Source of the DNA: Buchnera aphidicola (Aphis craccivora)
Lineage (GTDB): Bacteria; Pseudomonadota; Gammaproteobacteria; Enterobacterales; Enterobacteriaceae
DNA length: 64,000 nt
Assembly (NCBI RefSeq): GCF_005082145.1
Contig: NZ_CP034897.1
Location: 62,001 to 126,000, forward strand
Direction: 5' to 3'
Both the position numbers and the translations under genes were made by a program. Under the pieces are notes generated by a model, which saw nothing but the letters and a program-made list of their open reading frames with translations, had not been told where the DNA came from and made no database searches. Below, piece by piece: positions 42,539 to 53,272 of this stretch (position 1 is the stretch's first letter; each line of letters starts with the position of its first letter).

Positions 42539-43601
42539 TATAATACATTTAGTTAGGTCAAATATAAAGAATTTACAACCTTATCAATCTGCAAGACGTA
42601 TTGGAGGAAATGGTAATATCTGGCTAAATGCAAACGAATGTCCTATACCTAGTCTTTTTACAGCTAATATTACATCATTTAATCGTTATCCTGAATGTCA
42701 ACCTAAAAGTTTAATTTTATCTTATGCAAATTATGTTGGTTTATTAAATGATCAAATTTTAGTAACTAGAGGCGCTGACGAAGGTATAGAATTATTAATC
42801 AAAGCTTTTTGTAATCCTAGGGAAGATGCGATTATTTATTGCCCGCCAACTTATGATATGTATGCTATAAACGCAAAAATTGCAAATGTTGAAATAAAAG
42901 AAATTCCTACATTTAAAAATACTTGGCAAATAGATTTAGAAAATATTCAACATAATCTTAATAAAGTGAAATTAATATATATATGCAACCCTAACAATCC
43001 TACAGGAAATATTATTTCCAAAAAAGATATTATACATTTATTAAAAATAACTTTAGGATTTGCTTTAGTTGTAATAGACGAAGCATATATAGAATTTTCT
43101 TCTAAAGATAGTATGGTTTATTTTTTAAAACATTATCCAAATTTAATTATTTTACGAACTTTATCTAAAGCATTTGCATTAGCAGGTATAAGATGCGGCT
43201 TTACTTTAGCTCATAAAGAAATTATTAATGTTTTAAATAAGGTAATTAGTCCGTATCCAATTTCTACAATTGTTACTGATATTGCTGTGCAATCTTTAAG
43301 TACAGATGCAATAAAAATTATGCGAAATAGGGTGTTAACACTTAATTTAAATCGTAATTGGCTGATTAATGAATTAAAAAAAATTTCTTTAGTTAAAAAA
43401 ATTTATAATAGTCGTGCTAACTATATTTTAGTTAAATTTCATATGTTTGAAAAAATATTTCAGCACTTATGGGAAAAAGGTATAATTGTAAGAAATCAAC
43501 ATCATAAAATTTATTTAAAAGAATGTTTAAGAATATCAATAGGATCTTATTCAGAATGTTCACGCCTTATTGAAGAAATTAAAATTTTATCTAAAATATA
43601 A
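42528..43601 (+). CDS. hisC: Histidinol-phosphate aminotransferase
   Basis: PLP aminotransferase using glutamate to make histidinol phosphate. The 357 residues match E. coli (356). The PLP lysine is K214 in RTLSKAFALAGIRCGF, the same number as in E. coli. VTRGADEGIELLIKAF, NPNNPTGN and VIDEAYIEF are intact. It overlaps hisD by 11 bp and precedes hisB by 24 bp. Confidence 0.97.
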   Translation: MKDSIIHLVRSNIKNLQPYQSARRIGGNGNIWLNANECPIPSLFTANITSFNRYPECQPKSLILSYANYVGLLNDQILVTRGADEGIELLIKAFCNPREDAIIYCPPTYDMYAINAKIANVEIKEIPTFKNTWQIDLENIQHNLNKVKLIYICNPNNPTGNIISKKDIIHLLKITLGFALVVIDEAYIEFSSKDSMVYFLKHYPNLIILRTLSKAFALAGIRCGFTLAHKEIINVLNKVISPYPISTIVTDIAVQSLSTDAIKIMRNRVLTLNLNRNWLINELKKISLVKKIYNSRANYILVKFHMFEKIFQHLWEKGIIVRNQHHKIYLKECLRISIGSYSECSRLIEEIKILSKI

Positions 43602-43625
43602 TGTTGTAATTATAAGGTTTTAAGA

Positions 43626-44687
43626 ATGAAACAAAAAATGTTATTAATTGATCGAGATGGCACTTTAATTGATGAGCCTGAAGATAATTTTCAGGTTGAT
43701 AAAATTAATAAAATTGTATTTAAAAAAAATGTAATTTCTTCATTATGTAAATTAATGAAGCTTGGTTATAAATTTATTATGATTACAAATCAAGATGGCT
43801 TAGGTACTAAATCATTTCCATTAAAAAAATTTAATATACCTCATTTTTTTCTTTTAAATATTTTTCAATCAGAAGGAATAACATTTGAAGATATTTTAAT
43901 TTGCCCACATTTTTCATATGATAACTGTGAGTGTAGAAAACCTAAAATTAAATTATTAAAAAAATGGTTAGATAAAATTGAAAAAAAGCAAAGCTATGTT
44001 ATTGGCGATCGACAAACGGATATGGATTTAGCAAAAAATATAAAATTACAAGGTATACAATATAAAGATGATAATTGTAATTGGAAAAATATTGTAAAAA
44101 AAATTACACAAAAAAATAGATTTGGAGAAATTTTTAGAAAAACAAAAGAAACTTCTATACATGTAAAAGTTTGGTTAGATTTAGAACATTCGAGTAATAT
44201 TACAACAGGAATAAATTTTTTTGATCACATGTTAGAACAATTATCCATACATAGCGGCATTTCTATTTATATTAAAGCTGAAGGAGACTTAAAGGTTGAT
44301 GATCATCATACGGTAGAAGATACAGGTATTGCTTTAGGCGAAGCGCTATTACAAGCATTAAAAAACAAAAATGGAATATCTAGATTTGGTTTTGTTTTAC
44401 CTATGGATGAAAGTATAGCAAAATGTGTAATTGATTTATCAAATCGTTCGTATTTAAATTTTAAAGGTTGTTTTCGATATCAAAAAGTTGGAGATTTAAG
44501 TACTGATATGGTTGAACATTTTTTTTATTCTCTTTGTCAATCTATGAAAATTACTTTGCATTTATCATTCAAAGGAAACAACGATCATCATTGTATTGAA
44601 AGTGTATTTAAAGCGTTTGGGAAAGCGCTGCGTCAAGCAATTAAAATAGAAGGAGACACATTACCAACATCAAAAGGAATATTATAG
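43626..44687 (+). CDS. hisB: Bifunctional histidinol-phosphatase / imidazoleglycerol-phosphate dehydratase
   Basis: A fused protein with steps 6 and 8 of the pathway. The N-terminal HAD phosphatase has [11 protein letters not shown] with D9 and D11 and a zinc loop with C93, H95, C101 and C103. The dehydratase begins near residue 170 with [20 protein letters not shown] in parts, then [17 protein letters not shown] and a second EHFF...[12 protein letters not shown] metal motif. At 353 residues it matches E. coli (355). Its last base overlaps the GTG of hisH. Confidence 0.97.
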   Translation: MKQKMLLIDRDGTLIDEPEDNFQVDKINKIVFKKNVISSLCKLMKLGYKFIMITNQDGLGTKSFPLKKFNIPHFFLLNIFQSEGITFEDILICPHFSYDNCECRKPKIKLLKKWLDKIEKKQSYVIGDRQTDMDLAKNIKLQGIQYKDDNCNWKNIVKKITQKNRFGEIFRKTKETSIHVKVWLDLEHSSNITTGINFFDHMLEQLSIHSGISIYIKAEGDLKVDDHHTVEDTGIALGEALLQALKNKNGISRFGFVLPMDESIAKCVIDLSNRSYLNFKGCFRYQKVGDLSTDMVEHFFYSLCQSMKITLHLSFKGNNDHHCIESVFKAFGKALRQAIKIEGDTLPTSKGIL

Positions 44688-45280
44688 TGACAATAGCGAT
44701 ATTAAATACAGGTTGTGCTAATTTGACTTCGATTAAAATAGCTATTAAAAGATTAGGATACAAATCTCAAATCACTTCTAATCCTGACTTATTAATAAAA
44801 GCTAAAAAACTGATAATACCTGGTGTAGGAACTGCTTCAGCAGTTATGAATATTTTAAATGAAAAAAATTTAATTAATATTATTAAAAATATTAAACAAC
44901 CTGTATTAGGTATTTGTCTTGGAATGCAAATTTTTTGCCATTTTAGTGAAGAATGCAATGGAACAAACACAATCGGAATTTTAAATGATTGTTCGACTAT
45001 TTTATTAAAAAGTTCAAAATTATCTTTACCGCATGTTGGTTGGAATTATATTACTTTTGATAAAATACATCCATTATTTAAAAATATCGAAAGAGATTCT
45101 AGATTTTATTTTGTGCATAGTTATATTGTACCAGTGAATAAATATACTTTAGCAACAACTAATTATGAAATATGTTTCAGTTCTGTTATTCAAAAAAATA
45201 ATTTCTTTGGAGTTCAATTTCATCCAGAAAAATCAGGTGATGTAGGAGCTCAATTACTAAAAAATTTTTTAGAGATATAA
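44687..45280 (+). CDS. hisH: Imidazole glycerol phosphate synthase, glutaminase subunit
   Basis: Class I glutamine amidotransferase that feeds ammonia to HisF. It has a GTG start overlapping the hisB stop and 197 residues (E. coli 196). The nucleophile is C77 in GICLGMQ; the His-Glu pair lies in VQFHPEKSG near residue 178. IPGVGTA and HVGWN are family segments. Confidence 0.96.
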   Translation: MTIAILNTGCANLTSIKIAIKRLGYKSQITSNPDLLIKAKKLIIPGVGTASAVMNILNEKNLINIIKNIKQPVLGICLGMQIFCHFSEECNGTNTIGILNDCSTILLKSSKLSLPHVGWNYITFDKIHPLFKNIERDSRFYFVHSYIVPVNKYTLATTNYEICFSSVIQKNNFFGVQFHPEKSGDVGAQLLKNFLEI

Positions 45281-45284
45281 TTTT

Positions 45285-46019
45285 ATGATTATTCCAGCAT
45301 TTGATTTTTTAGAAGGAAAAGCGGTTCGTTTATATCAAGGTAATTATTTAGATAAAAAATTTTATAATATAGATTTATATGAACATTTTATTAAATATAA
45401 AAATAAAGGAGTAAAAATTATTCATTTAGTAGATTTAAGTGGTGCAAAAAATTCAGAAAAAAGACAATTAAAACTTTTTAAGAATATAATATCTTATACT
45501 AAAATTCCTATTCAAATTGGTGGAGGAATAAGAACCGAACAAGATATAAATACATTATTTGAATTGGGTTTTAAAAGAGTTGTTATTGGTTCTTTGGCAA
45601 TAATAAATAAGATTGAAGTAAAAAAATGGTTAAAAATTTATGGTTCTAGTAAAATTGTTTTAGCATTAGATATTAACATTATAAATAATGAAAAAAAAAT
45701 ATTAATTAATGGTTGGCTAAAAGAAACTAATTCGACATTAGAAGAAATAATTGATTTTTTTTCTGTTGAAAATTTAAAACATGTACTTTGCACAGACATA
45801 TCTAAAGATGGTACTTTATCAGGTCCCAATATCACATTATACAAAGAGATTGTTAAAAAATTTAAACATATTAAATTTCAAGCATCAGGCGGAATATCAA
45901 GTATATCTGATATTTTCGATTTGAAAAAAACTGGAGTTAGTAGCGTGATTATTGGTCGTAGTTTATTAGAAAAAAGATTTACAATAAAAGAGGCTTTAGA
46001 ATGTTGGCAAAACGAATAA
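45285..46019 (+). CDS. hisA: ProFAR isomerase HisA
   Basis: TIM-barrel isomerase acting on ProFAR. The 244 residues match E. coli (245). Catalytic aspartates are in IPAFDFLEG (D7) and the barrel strand [15 protein letters not shown]; phosphate-binding loops are QIGGGIRT and ASGGISS. Its 3' end overlaps hisF by 19 bp. Confidence 0.96.
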   Translation: MIIPAFDFLEGKAVRLYQGNYLDKKFYNIDLYEHFIKYKNKGVKIIHLVDLSGAKNSEKRQLKLFKNIISYTKIPIQIGGGIRTEQDINTLFELGFKRVVIGSLAIINKIEVKKWLKIYGSSKIVLALDINIINNEKKILINGWLKETNSTLEEIIDFFSVENLKHVLCTDISKDGTLSGPNITLYKEIVKKFKHIKFQASGGISSISDIFDLKKTGVSSVIIGRSLLEKRFTIKEALECWQNE

Positions 46020-46780
46020 TAGCATGCCTTGATGTTAGTAATGGTGTTGTAGTAAAAGGTGTTCAATTTAAAAATCATCAAATTGTAGGCGATATAATTT
46101 CTTTATCTAAGCGTTACACAAAAGAAGGTATTGATGAATTAGTGTTTTATGACATAACTGCAGCAACTAATAACACAATAGTTGATAGAAGTTGGATTGA
46201 AAAAGTTGCAGAAGTAATTAATATTCCTTTCTGTGTAGCTGGTGGAATTAGAAGTGTAGAAGACGCAAAAGATATATTATCATTTGGAGCGGATAAAATA
46301 TCAATTAATTCTTCTGCTTTAATTGATCCTACTTTAATAACAAGAATTTCAGATCGTTTTGGGGTACAATGTATGGTTGTTGGTGTCGATTCATGGTTTG
46401 ATAAATCCAGCAAACAATATATGGTACAGCAATATACAGGTGATGTTAATCGCACTTATCAAACTAATTGGACAACATTTAATTGGATAAAACAAGCTCA
46501 GAAATATGGTGCTGGAGAAATTGTTTTAAATATGATGAATCAAGATGGATTACAAAATGGATATGATTTATTACAATTAAAAAAAGTGAAAAAAATATGT
46601 AAAGTACCTTTAATAGCATCAGGTGGAGCTGGAAATTTACAGCATTTTTATGAAGCGCTACATTATTCTAATGTAGATGGTGTATTAGCTGCTTCTGTAT
46701 TTCATAAAAATATAGTTAGTATAAAATATTTAAAAGATTTTTTAATTCAGCAAGGAATAGAGATTCGAAAATGTCAATAA
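46001..46780 (+). CDS. hisF: Imidazole glycerol phosphate synthase, cyclase subunit
   Basis: TIM-barrel partner of HisH; produces imidazole glycerol phosphate and AICAR. The 259 residues match E. coli (258). [11 protein letters not shown] gives D11; VVGVDSW carries the second aspartate; CVAGGIRS and IASGGAGN are the phosphate loops. It overlaps both neighbours, as in the E. coli operon. Confidence 0.97.
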   Translation: MLAKRIIACLDVSNGVVVKGVQFKNHQIVGDIISLSKRYTKEGIDELVFYDITAATNNTIVDRSWIEKVAEVINIPFCVAGGIRSVEDAKDILSFGADKISINSSALIDPTLITRISDRFGVQCMVVGVDSWFDKSSKQYMVQQYTGDVNRTYQTNWTTFNWIKQAQKYGAGEIVLNMMNQDGLQNGYDLLQLKKVKKICKVPLIASGGAGNLQHFYEALHYSNVDGVLAASVFHKNIVSIKYLKDFLIQQGIEIRKCQ

Positions 46781-47394
46781 AACAAAAAAAACTATTAAAA
46801 TTAGATTGGAATAAAGTGCATGGTATGATTCCTACAATTATTCAAGATTATCTATCTAATGAAATACTTATGCATGGTTACATGAATGAAGAAGCTCTTT
46901 TAAAAACACAAAAAGAAGGTTTTGTTACTTTTTATTCTCGTGGTAAAAAAAGATTATGGACAAAAGGAGAAACTTCAGGGAATTTTTTAAAAGTCATAGA
47001 AATAACTACAGATTGTGATAATGATTCATTATTAATTTTAGCTGAGCCTACTGGAAAAACATGTCATTTAGACAAAAAAAGTTGTTTTTCTTTAAAAGGT
47101 GATTATTTATCTTTTCTTTATGAATTAGAAAGAATAATAGAAGATAGAAAAAATAATTATATAAAAAATTCATATACGTCTAATTTATATAAATCTGGAA
47201 CCCAACGAATAGCACAAAAAGTAGGTGAAGAAGCTGTAGAAACAATATTAGCTGCTATGAAAAAAGATGCAAATGAATTAATTAATGAATCTTCAGATTT
47301 AATTTATCATTTGCTTGTATTACTACATAATCAAAATTTAAATTTTAATTTAATTATTGAAAACTTAAAAAAAAGAAAAACAATAAGATCTTAA
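46771..47394 (+). CDS. hisI: Bifunctional PR-AMP cyclohydrolase / PR-ATP pyrophosphatase
   Basis: Last gene of the operon, 207 residues (E. coli 203). The N-terminal cyclohydrolase has [29 protein letters not shown] in parts and the metal motif [11 protein letters not shown] with a later TCHL...C. The C-terminal pyrophosphatase (from about residue 115) has the helical ERIIEDRK...[16 protein letters not shown] pattern with its acidic metal-binding residues. Both activities look complete. Confidence 0.96.
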   Translation: MSIKQKKLLKLDWNKVHGMIPTIIQDYLSNEILMHGYMNEEALLKTQKEGFVTFYSRGKKRLWTKGETSGNFLKVIEITTDCDNDSLLILAEPTGKTCHLDKKSCFSLKGDYLSFLYELERIIEDRKNNYIKNSYTSNLYKSGTQRIAQKVGEEAVETILAAMKKDANELINESSDLIYHLLVLLHNQNLNFNLIIENLKKRKTIRS

Positions 47395-47739
47395 AACTTT
47401 ATTCTTAAATTGATTTTTTTATAAAATAATATTTAACTTAAAATATTTTAAATTTATTTTAATTTCAAAAAAATTTCAATAAAATTAGCATATAATATAT
47501 GTAAATTTTTCTTATTGTACAAACCAATTCAAATAAAAAAATAAAACATTTATAGAATTATAAAATATATAATTAATTTTAAGTATTGTAATAATTTTAA
47601 TTTTTTATATTTTTTATTAAAATATCTTTTTTCAAAAATGAAAAATTGAAAATATTTGTAATATCATTTATTGTGTAATTCATATAATTTAGTAATTTGA
47701 TTTTAAAATAACAATATATCCTGAGTGTTGGAGAAGCAA
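47395..47739 (+). other. Gene-free spacer between hisI and gnd
   Basis: 345 bp of A+T-rich sequence. In E. coli wzzB and ugd (O-antigen and surface polysaccharide genes) lie here; nothing recognisable of them remains. The end carries the gnd ribosome binding site TTGGAG. No clear terminator follows hisI. Confidence 0.6.
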
Positions 47740-49155
47740 ATGTTAAAGCAACAAATTGGTGTTGTAGGTATGGCTGTAATGGGTCGAAATTTAGCATTAA
47801 ATATTGAAAGTAAAAATTACCGTGTATCTATTTTTAATAGAACTAAATTAATAACAGAAGAAGTGGCTCAAAAAAATAAAAATAAAAATATTTTCCCATA
47901 TTTTTCCATTAAAGATTTTATAAATTCTTTAATAAAACCAAGATGTATTTTGTTAATGGTAAAAGCAGGTTCGCCTACAGATGACACTATATCATCTATT
48001 CTTCCTTATTTAGAAAAAGGAGATATATTAATTGATGGAGGTAATACTTTTTATAAAGATACTATTAGAAGAAATAATGATCTTCTTAAAAAAGGTATAC
48101 ACTTTATTGGAATGGGAGTTTCTGGCGGAGAATTTGGTGCGTTACATGGTCCTTCTATTATGCCAGGTGGATCAAAAGAAGCATATAAACTTATCTCCCC
48201 TATCTTAAAAGATATATCTGCTAAATTTAAAAAAGAATCTTGTGTTACATATATCGGTCCTAATGGTTCTGGACATTATGTTAAAATGATTCACAATGGA
48301 ATTGAATACGGTGATATGCAATTAATTTCAGAATCATATTTTATCTTAAAAAATTTATTAAATTTAAATAATGAAGAACTTTCAAATATATTTGCTGATT
48401 GGAATAAAGGAGAATTAAACAGTTATTTAATTGAAATAACAAAAAATATTTTTCTTAAAAAAGATCATAAGAATCGTTATTTATTAGATTTAATTTTAGA
48501 TCAAGCGGAGGATAAAGGTACTGGTAAATGGATTAGTAAAAATGCTTTAGAGCTTAGAGAACCGCTTGCATTAATTACAGAATCAGTTTTTTCAAGATAT
48601 TTGTCTTCACTTAAAGAACAACGTATTTTTGCCTCAAAAATATTGAAAGGACCTGCTTTAAAATATATATCAGTTGAAAATAAGAAGGAATTTATTGAAA
48701 ACGTTCGAAGAGCTTTATATTTAGGTAAAATTATTTCTTATGCGCAAGGTTTTTCTCAATTAAAAAAAGCATCAGAAAAATATTCTTGGAATTTAAAATA
48801 TGGTGAAATTGCTAAAATTTTTAGAGAAGGATGTATTATTCGAGCTAGTTTTTTAGAAAAAATAACAGATGCATTTAATATTAATAATAATATATCTAAC
48901 TTATTATTAACACCTTATTTTTCAAAAATATCTAATGAATATGAAAAATCTTTACGAAAAATTGTTATATATGGAATAAAATATGGAATTCCTATCCCTG
49001 CCTTTTCTTCTGCTATATCATATTATGACAGTTATCGCACTTCTTCTTCATCAGCTAATTTAATTCAAGCTCAAAGAGATTATTTTGGAGCACATACTTA
49101 TAAAAGAATTGATAAATCAGGATATTTTCATACAGATTGGTTGCTTAAAGAATAA
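47740..49155 (+). CDS. gnd: 6-phosphogluconate dehydrogenase, decarboxylating
   Basis: Oxidative pentose-phosphate step giving NADPH and ribulose 5-phosphate, which is also the RibB substrate. The ATG at 47740 has GGAG seven bases upstream and gives [21 protein letters not shown] in line with E. coli; a GTG five codons earlier is less likely. 471 residues. The NADP site [10 protein letters not shown], the MVKAG loop, [19 protein letters not shown] in parts and [16 protein letters not shown] with the catalytic lysine are intact. Confidence 0.96.
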   Translation: MLKQQIGVVGMAVMGRNLALNIESKNYRVSIFNRTKLITEEVAQKNKNKNIFPYFSIKDFINSLIKPRCILLMVKAGSPTDDTISSILPYLEKGDILIDGGNTFYKDTIRRNNDLLKKGIHFIGMGVSGGEFGALHGPSIMPGGSKEAYKLISPILKDISAKFKKESCVTYIGPNGSGHYVKMIHNGIEYGDMQLISESYFILKNLLNLNNEELSNIFADWNKGELNSYLIEITKNIFLKKDHKNRYLLDLILDQAEDKGTGKWISKNALELREPLALITESVFSRYLSSLKEQRIFASKILKGPALKYISVENKKEFIENVRRALYLGKIISYAQGFSQLKKASEKYSWNLKYGEIAKIFREGCIIRASFLEKITDAFNINNNISNLLLTPYFSKISNEYEKSLRKIVIYGIKYGIPIPAFSSAISYYDSYRTSSSSANLIQAQRDYFGAHTYKRIDKSGYFHTDWLLKE

Positions 49156-49229
49156 TTTAAACTATAAATATTTCAGTTTTTTATAAATTAAATTGATTAT
49201 ATAATTTATTATGATTTTAATGTGTTCAA

Positions 49230-49266
49230 AATAGCAGAAAATGTTCAAATATATCTTTCTGCTATT
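49230..49266 (+). terminator. Hairpin after gnd
   Basis: Eleven-base perfect arms AATAGCAGAAA and TTTCTGCTATT enclose a 15-base loop, 74 bp beyond gnd and 53 bp before dcd. The downstream T run is weak (AATACATTTAT), so it may be a terminator or an mRNA end stabiliser. Confidence 0.5.
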
Positions 49267-49319
49267 AATACATTTATAAAATGTAAATATAAAGATATTT
49301 TAAAAATATAGGAAAAATT

Positions 49320-49901
49320 ATGCGTTTATGTGATCAAGATATTGAAGAATGGTTAATTCAGAAAAAATTAGTTATTACACCTTATCCAAAGAAAGAACTT
49401 ATTAATGGAATTACTGTTGATATACATCTTGGAAATAAATTTCGTATATTTTATGAACATACTATATCTTGTGTGGATTTAAGTAGTTCACAAGAAAAAA
49501 TATCTAAAAATTTAACAAAAGTAATGAGTAATGAAAAATTATTTTCTAAAAAAAATCCATTTTTTTTAAAACCAAAATCTTTAGTATTGTTTTCAACTTT
49601 AGAAAGTATTACTTTACCGGATAATTTAGTTGGTTGGTTAGATGGAAGGTCTTCTTTAGCGAGACTCGGTTTGATGATTCATGTCACCTCTCATAGAATT
49701 GATCCGGGCTGGAATGGCAATATAGTTTTAGAAATTTTTAATGCTGGAAATTTAACATTAGTATTAACTCCAAAAATTAAAATTGCTGCATTAAGTTTTG
49801 AATTACTCGATAAGTCAGTTATGCGTTCTTATAGTAGGCGTTCTGAATCAAAATATAAAATTCAAACCGGAGTAGTTCCTAGTCGTATTTATGAAGAATA
49901 A
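49320..49901 (+). CDS. dcd: dCTP deaminase
   Basis: Makes dUTP from dCTP, supplying dUMP for thymidylate. The 193 residues equal E. coli. The active-site region is DGRSSLARLGL and HRIDPGWNGNIVLEIFNAGN with its glutamate; the C terminus SKYKIQTGVVPSRI is conserved. In E. coli dcd lies in the his-metG interval, so order is kept. Confidence 0.96.
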   Translation: MRLCDQDIEEWLIQKKLVITPYPKKELINGITVDIHLGNKFRIFYEHTISCVDLSSSQEKISKNLTKVMSNEKLFSKKNPFFLKPKSLVLFSTLESITLPDNLVGWLDGRSSLARLGLMIHVTSHRIDPGWNGNIVLEIFNAGNLTLVLTPKIKIAALSFELLDKSVMRSYSRRSESKYKIQTGVVPSRIYEE

Positions 49902-49999
49902 GTATTTTAAATTTATTTTTATATTTTTTAAAATAAGTACTTTATGATTATTTTTTTGTATACTATATTAATTATTTGAATAAATGAAACATTAATTTT

Positions 50000-51643
50000 A
50001 TGTCTATTACATCTAGAAAAATATTAGTTACTTGCGCTTTACCATATGCTAATGGTTCTATCCATATAGGACATATGCTTGAACATATCCAAGCAGATAT
50101 TTGGGTTCGTTACCAAAGAATGCGAGGTCATGAAGTTTGGTTTATTTCTTCTGATGATGCGCATGGCACAGCTGTTATGTTACGTTCTAAAGATTCAGGA
50201 ATATCAGAAAAACAGTTAATAAAAAATATTCACAAAGAGCATAAAATAGATTTTATGAATTTTAATATTTCTTATGATAATTATCATAATACACACAGTA
50301 TAGAAAATTTATTTTTAGTTAGAAAAATATTTTCTTCTTTAAATAATAAGAAACTTTTAAATAAGAAAAAAATTATTCAATTTTATGATAATAAAGAAAA
50401 AATATTTCTTCCAGATAGGTTTATTAAAGGAACATGTCCTGTTTGTTATCAAGAAAATCAATATGGAGATATTTGTGAATTATGTGGTTCAATTTATGAA
50501 CCTATAGATTTAATTGATTCTATTTCAGTAATTTCTGGAACTTCTCCAATTCTGAAAGAAACCGAGCATTTATATTTTAATTTACCAGCTTTTTCAGAAA
50601 TGTTAAATAAATGGATATATTCTGGAGTTTTAGAAGGGTCAATAATCAAAAAAACAGAAGAATGGTTAAAATCAGGTTTAAAAACATGGTGTATTTCTCG
50701 TGATGCTCCATATTTTGGTTTTAAAATTCCAAATTGTTTAAATAAATATTTTTATGTTTGGTTAGATGCTCCTATTGGTTATATAAGTTCATTTAAAAAT
50801 CTTTGTTTAAAAAACAAAAATTTAAATTTTAATGAATTTTGGAATGTAAATTCTAAATGTGAATTGTATCATTTTATTGGAAAAGATATTATTTATTTTC
50901 ATACGTTATTTTGGCCTGCAATATTAGAAGCCTCTTCTTTTCGAAAACCTAATGGTATTTTTGTACATGGTCATCTTACATTTAACGGGCTAAAATTATC
51001 TAAATCTAAAGGTTATTTAATTAAAGCGTCAAATTGGTTAGAGTGTTTTGATTCTGATAGTCTTCGTTATTATTATGCAAGTAAATTAACAAATAATATT
51101 AATGATATTGAAATGAATTTAGATGACTTTGTATATAAAATTAATAGTGATATTGTAAATAAGTTAGTAAATTTGGCATCAAGAAGTGCTAGCTTTATTA
51201 ACAAATATTTTAATGGATATTTATCCGATGAACTAGATGATTATAACTTATATAATTCTTTTGCTAATACAAAGAAAAAAATTGAAAATTTTTTTGAAAA
51301 TAGAAAGTTTAGCGCAATTGTTCAAAGTTCTATGAACTTATTAGACATAGCAAATCAATATATAAATGAAAAAAAACCTTGGACGATTCAAAAAAACATA
51401 GAAAAAAATAATAAATTACATATGATTTGTACTATGGGAATTAATTTATTTAGAATAATTATGATTTTCTTAAAACCTATTTTACCTATTTTATCTAAAA
51501 AAACAGAATTTTTTTTGATTTCAAGTCTCGTTTGGAATGATATTCATAAACCATTATTATCTCAAAAAATAAAAGATTTTCCAAGATTATATGAAAGAAT
51601 AAATTCTGATCAAATATTAAAATTATTAAAATTATCCAATTAA
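50000..51643 (+). CDS. metG: Methionyl-tRNA synthetase without the C-terminal tRNA-binding domain
   Basis: Charges elongator and initiator tRNA-Met. HIGH is at 22-25 (NGSIHIGHMLEHIQ); the zinc knuckle has C146, C149, C159 and C162; the second signature is KLSKS instead of KMSKS, near residue 335. The anticodon-binding helix bundle is present. The protein ends at 547, whereas E. coli MetG has 677 residues; the missing part is the OB-fold dimerisation domain. It is therefore probably monomeric, a form known to be active in truncated E. coli enzyme. It converges with tilS. Confidence 0.96.
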   Translation: MSITSRKILVTCALPYANGSIHIGHMLEHIQADIWVRYQRMRGHEVWFISSDDAHGTAVMLRSKDSGISEKQLIKNIHKEHKIDFMNFNISYDNYHNTHSIENLFLVRKIFSSLNNKKLLNKKKIIQFYDNKEKIFLPDRFIKGTCPVCYQENQYGDICELCGSIYEPIDLIDSISVISGTSPILKETEHLYFNLPAFSEMLNKWIYSGVLEGSIIKKTEEWLKSGLKTWCISRDAPYFGFKIPNCLNKYFYVWLDAPIGYISSFKNLCLKNKNLNFNEFWNVNSKCELYHFIGKDIIYFHTLFWPAILEASSFRKPNGIFVHGHLTFNGLKLSKSKGYLIKASNWLECFDSDSLRYYYASKLTNNINDIEMNLDDFVYKINSDIVNKLVNLASRSASFINKYFNGYLSDELDDYNLYNSFANTKKKIENFFENRKFSAIVQSSMNLLDIANQYINEKKPWTIQKNIEKNNKLHMICTMGINLFRIIMIFLKPILPILSKKTEFFLISSLVWNDIHKPLLSQKIKDFPRLYERINSDQILKLLKLSN

Positions 51644-51672
51644 TTTTTTAAATATCAAAAATATAAATTTAT

Positions 51673-53016
51673 TTAATTAAATAAAAAATTATTATAAAAA
51701 CTAAATTGAATAGTACTTATCCAGGATATATTCCATGTATTTTGATTATTTTTTTTTAGATTTTTAATTTTCTGATTAATAACAAATACGCCTAGTGCAC
51801 TAATTAATTGATCGTTGTAAAATAAAAGAGGGATTTGATTACGTAACCAAGGAGGAATATTATGTTCTTGCCAAATTTTTTTGATATTTCTTCTTTTTTG
51901 TCTCCCTATAATTAATATTTTTCCTTTATGTTGAAAGCGAATATTAATTAATTCATTATTTTTTGGTATTGGTATGTTTATTCCTTCTTCTTTATTGTTT
52001 TTTATAATATATCCTAGATTATTAGGAAGAGTTAATTTACGATTAGTATCATGCCAAAATACAATCATATCTTTAATACTTTTTGTTATTTTAATAAAAT
52101 AAAGATATTTTTTATAGGATCTTATTTCATTTTTTTCAATAGTCACTTTTATATTAGCGTTTTTTTGATTATATACAATTTCATTGTATATACGTTGGAT
52201 AATTTTATATGATGGTAATTTAACGTTTTTTAAAGAAATCCAATATCGAATTAATGATTTACATAATTCTTCTTGTAAATTTTTAAAATTTTCAATTTTT
52301 AAAGAATCATTACAGTGAAGAAATTTTTGAATTTTTTCTTTTAGAAAAATATTTTTTAATTTAGTTTCTTCGTGACATATTATAGTGGTACGAAAACAAT
52401 TTTTTAAAAAAAACGGCCATTTTTTTTCTAAAATTGGAAGTATTTTATGTCTTATAAAATTACGATCATAATTTATATTCAAGTTAGTAATATCTTCGAT
52501 CCATGTTAATTTATTTAGATTAGCCCATTTTTCAAGTTCTTTTTTTGTTATTTTTAAAAAAGGACGAACAATTTTAGTTTTTCCAAAAATTGTTTCATAA
52601 GACATTGAAGATAATCCAGTAGGACCACTGCCTCTTTTTAGAGATAAAAAAAATGTTTCACATTGATCATTTAAATGATGCCCTGTAAGTAATATTTCTT
52701 TATTCAATAAATGGTTATAAATTAAGTTATATCTTTTAATACGTAATTTTTCTTCAATATTTTTTGTAATATTTATATTTATTTTTTCAATAATTAATGG
52801 TATATCATTTTTTTTACAAGTGCGAATACAGTGATTTTGCCATTTTTCTGATTGAGTATGAATATTATGATTAATATGAATAGCACGTATTTTAATTTGA
52901 TCGTTTGTTTGTTTAATTTTTAATAATTGATATAATAATACTGTAGAATCCATTCCACCACTATATGCTATTAAGAATAGCTTATATTTATATTTTGCAA
53001 TAATATCTTGAATCAA
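51673..53016 (-). CDS. tilS: tRNA-Ile lysidine synthase
   Basis: Converts C34 to lysidine in the tRNA-Ile that reads AUA, a codon very frequent here. The PP-loop is AYSGGMDSTVLL; HHLNDQCETFFLSLKRGSGPTGL in parts and NYDRNFIRHKILP are catalytic-domain motifs; the C-terminal domain has KIWQEHNIPPWLR. The open frame extends to 53097 but would run through tRNA-Val. The TTG at 53016, with AGG 10 bases upstream, gives 447 residues (E. coli 432) and is the best start. Confidence 0.9.
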   Translation of the reverse strand: MIQDIIAKYKYKLFLIAYSGGMDSTVLLYQLLKIKQTNDQIKIRAIHINHNIHTQSEKWQNHCIRTCKKNDIPLIIEKININITKNIEEKLRIKRYNLIYNHLLNKEILLTGHHLNDQCETFFLSLKRGSGPTGLSSMSYETIFGKTKIVRPFLKITKKELEKWANLNKLTWIEDITNLNINYDRNFIRHKILPILEKKWPFFLKNCFRTTIICHEETKLKNIFLKEKIQKFLHCNDSLKIENFKNLQEELCKSLIRYWISLKNVKLPSYKIIQRIYNEIVYNQKNANIKVTIEKNEIRSYKKYLYFIKITKSIKDMIVFWHDTNRKLTLPNNLGYIIKNNKEEGINIPIPKNNELINIRFQHKGKILIIGRQKRRNIKKIWQEHNIPPWLRNQIPLLFYNDQLISALGVFVINQKIKNLKKNNQNTWNISWISTIQFSFYNNFLFN

Positions 53017-53055
53017 ATAAGAATCGCCTGGTTTTAAATATATGTTATTTTTTAT

Positions 53056-53129
53056 TACGTTCGAGTGGACTTGAACCACCAACTTCCACCATGTCATAGT
53101 GGCGCTCTAACCAATTGAGCTACGAACGT
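53056..53129 (-). tRNA. tRNA-Val (anticodon GAC)
   Basis: A complete 74-nt cloverleaf on the minus strand. Acceptor arms ACGTTCG and CGAACGT pair fully, T8 and A9 follow, the anticodon stem is CCACT/GGTGG, and the loop ATGACAT gives anticodon GAC. The T-loop is TTCAAGT. It closely resembles E. coli valV/valW, which lie in the same ribC region of that chromosome. CCA is not encoded. It stands 39 bp before the proposed tilS start and may share its transcript. Confidence 0.95.
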
Positions 53130-53272
53130 AAAATTTGAAAATAATTATTTCGAAAACATTTTATCATAAAAATATTTTTTTCTCTAGATGCACTTGTTAA
53201 TTTATTATAAAAATAAATTTTTAAATATAAATAAAAAATATTTTTTAGATAATATCAAGTTAAGGGTATTTT

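Noticed and set aside
47597-47797. A 66-codon minus-strand frame across the gnd start
   Set aside because: It is antisense to conserved gnd codons and otherwise low-complexity A/T sequence.
53017-53097. tilS N-terminal extension from ATG 53097
   Set aside because: It would be encoded by tRNA-Val sequence and has no counterpart in TilS proteins.
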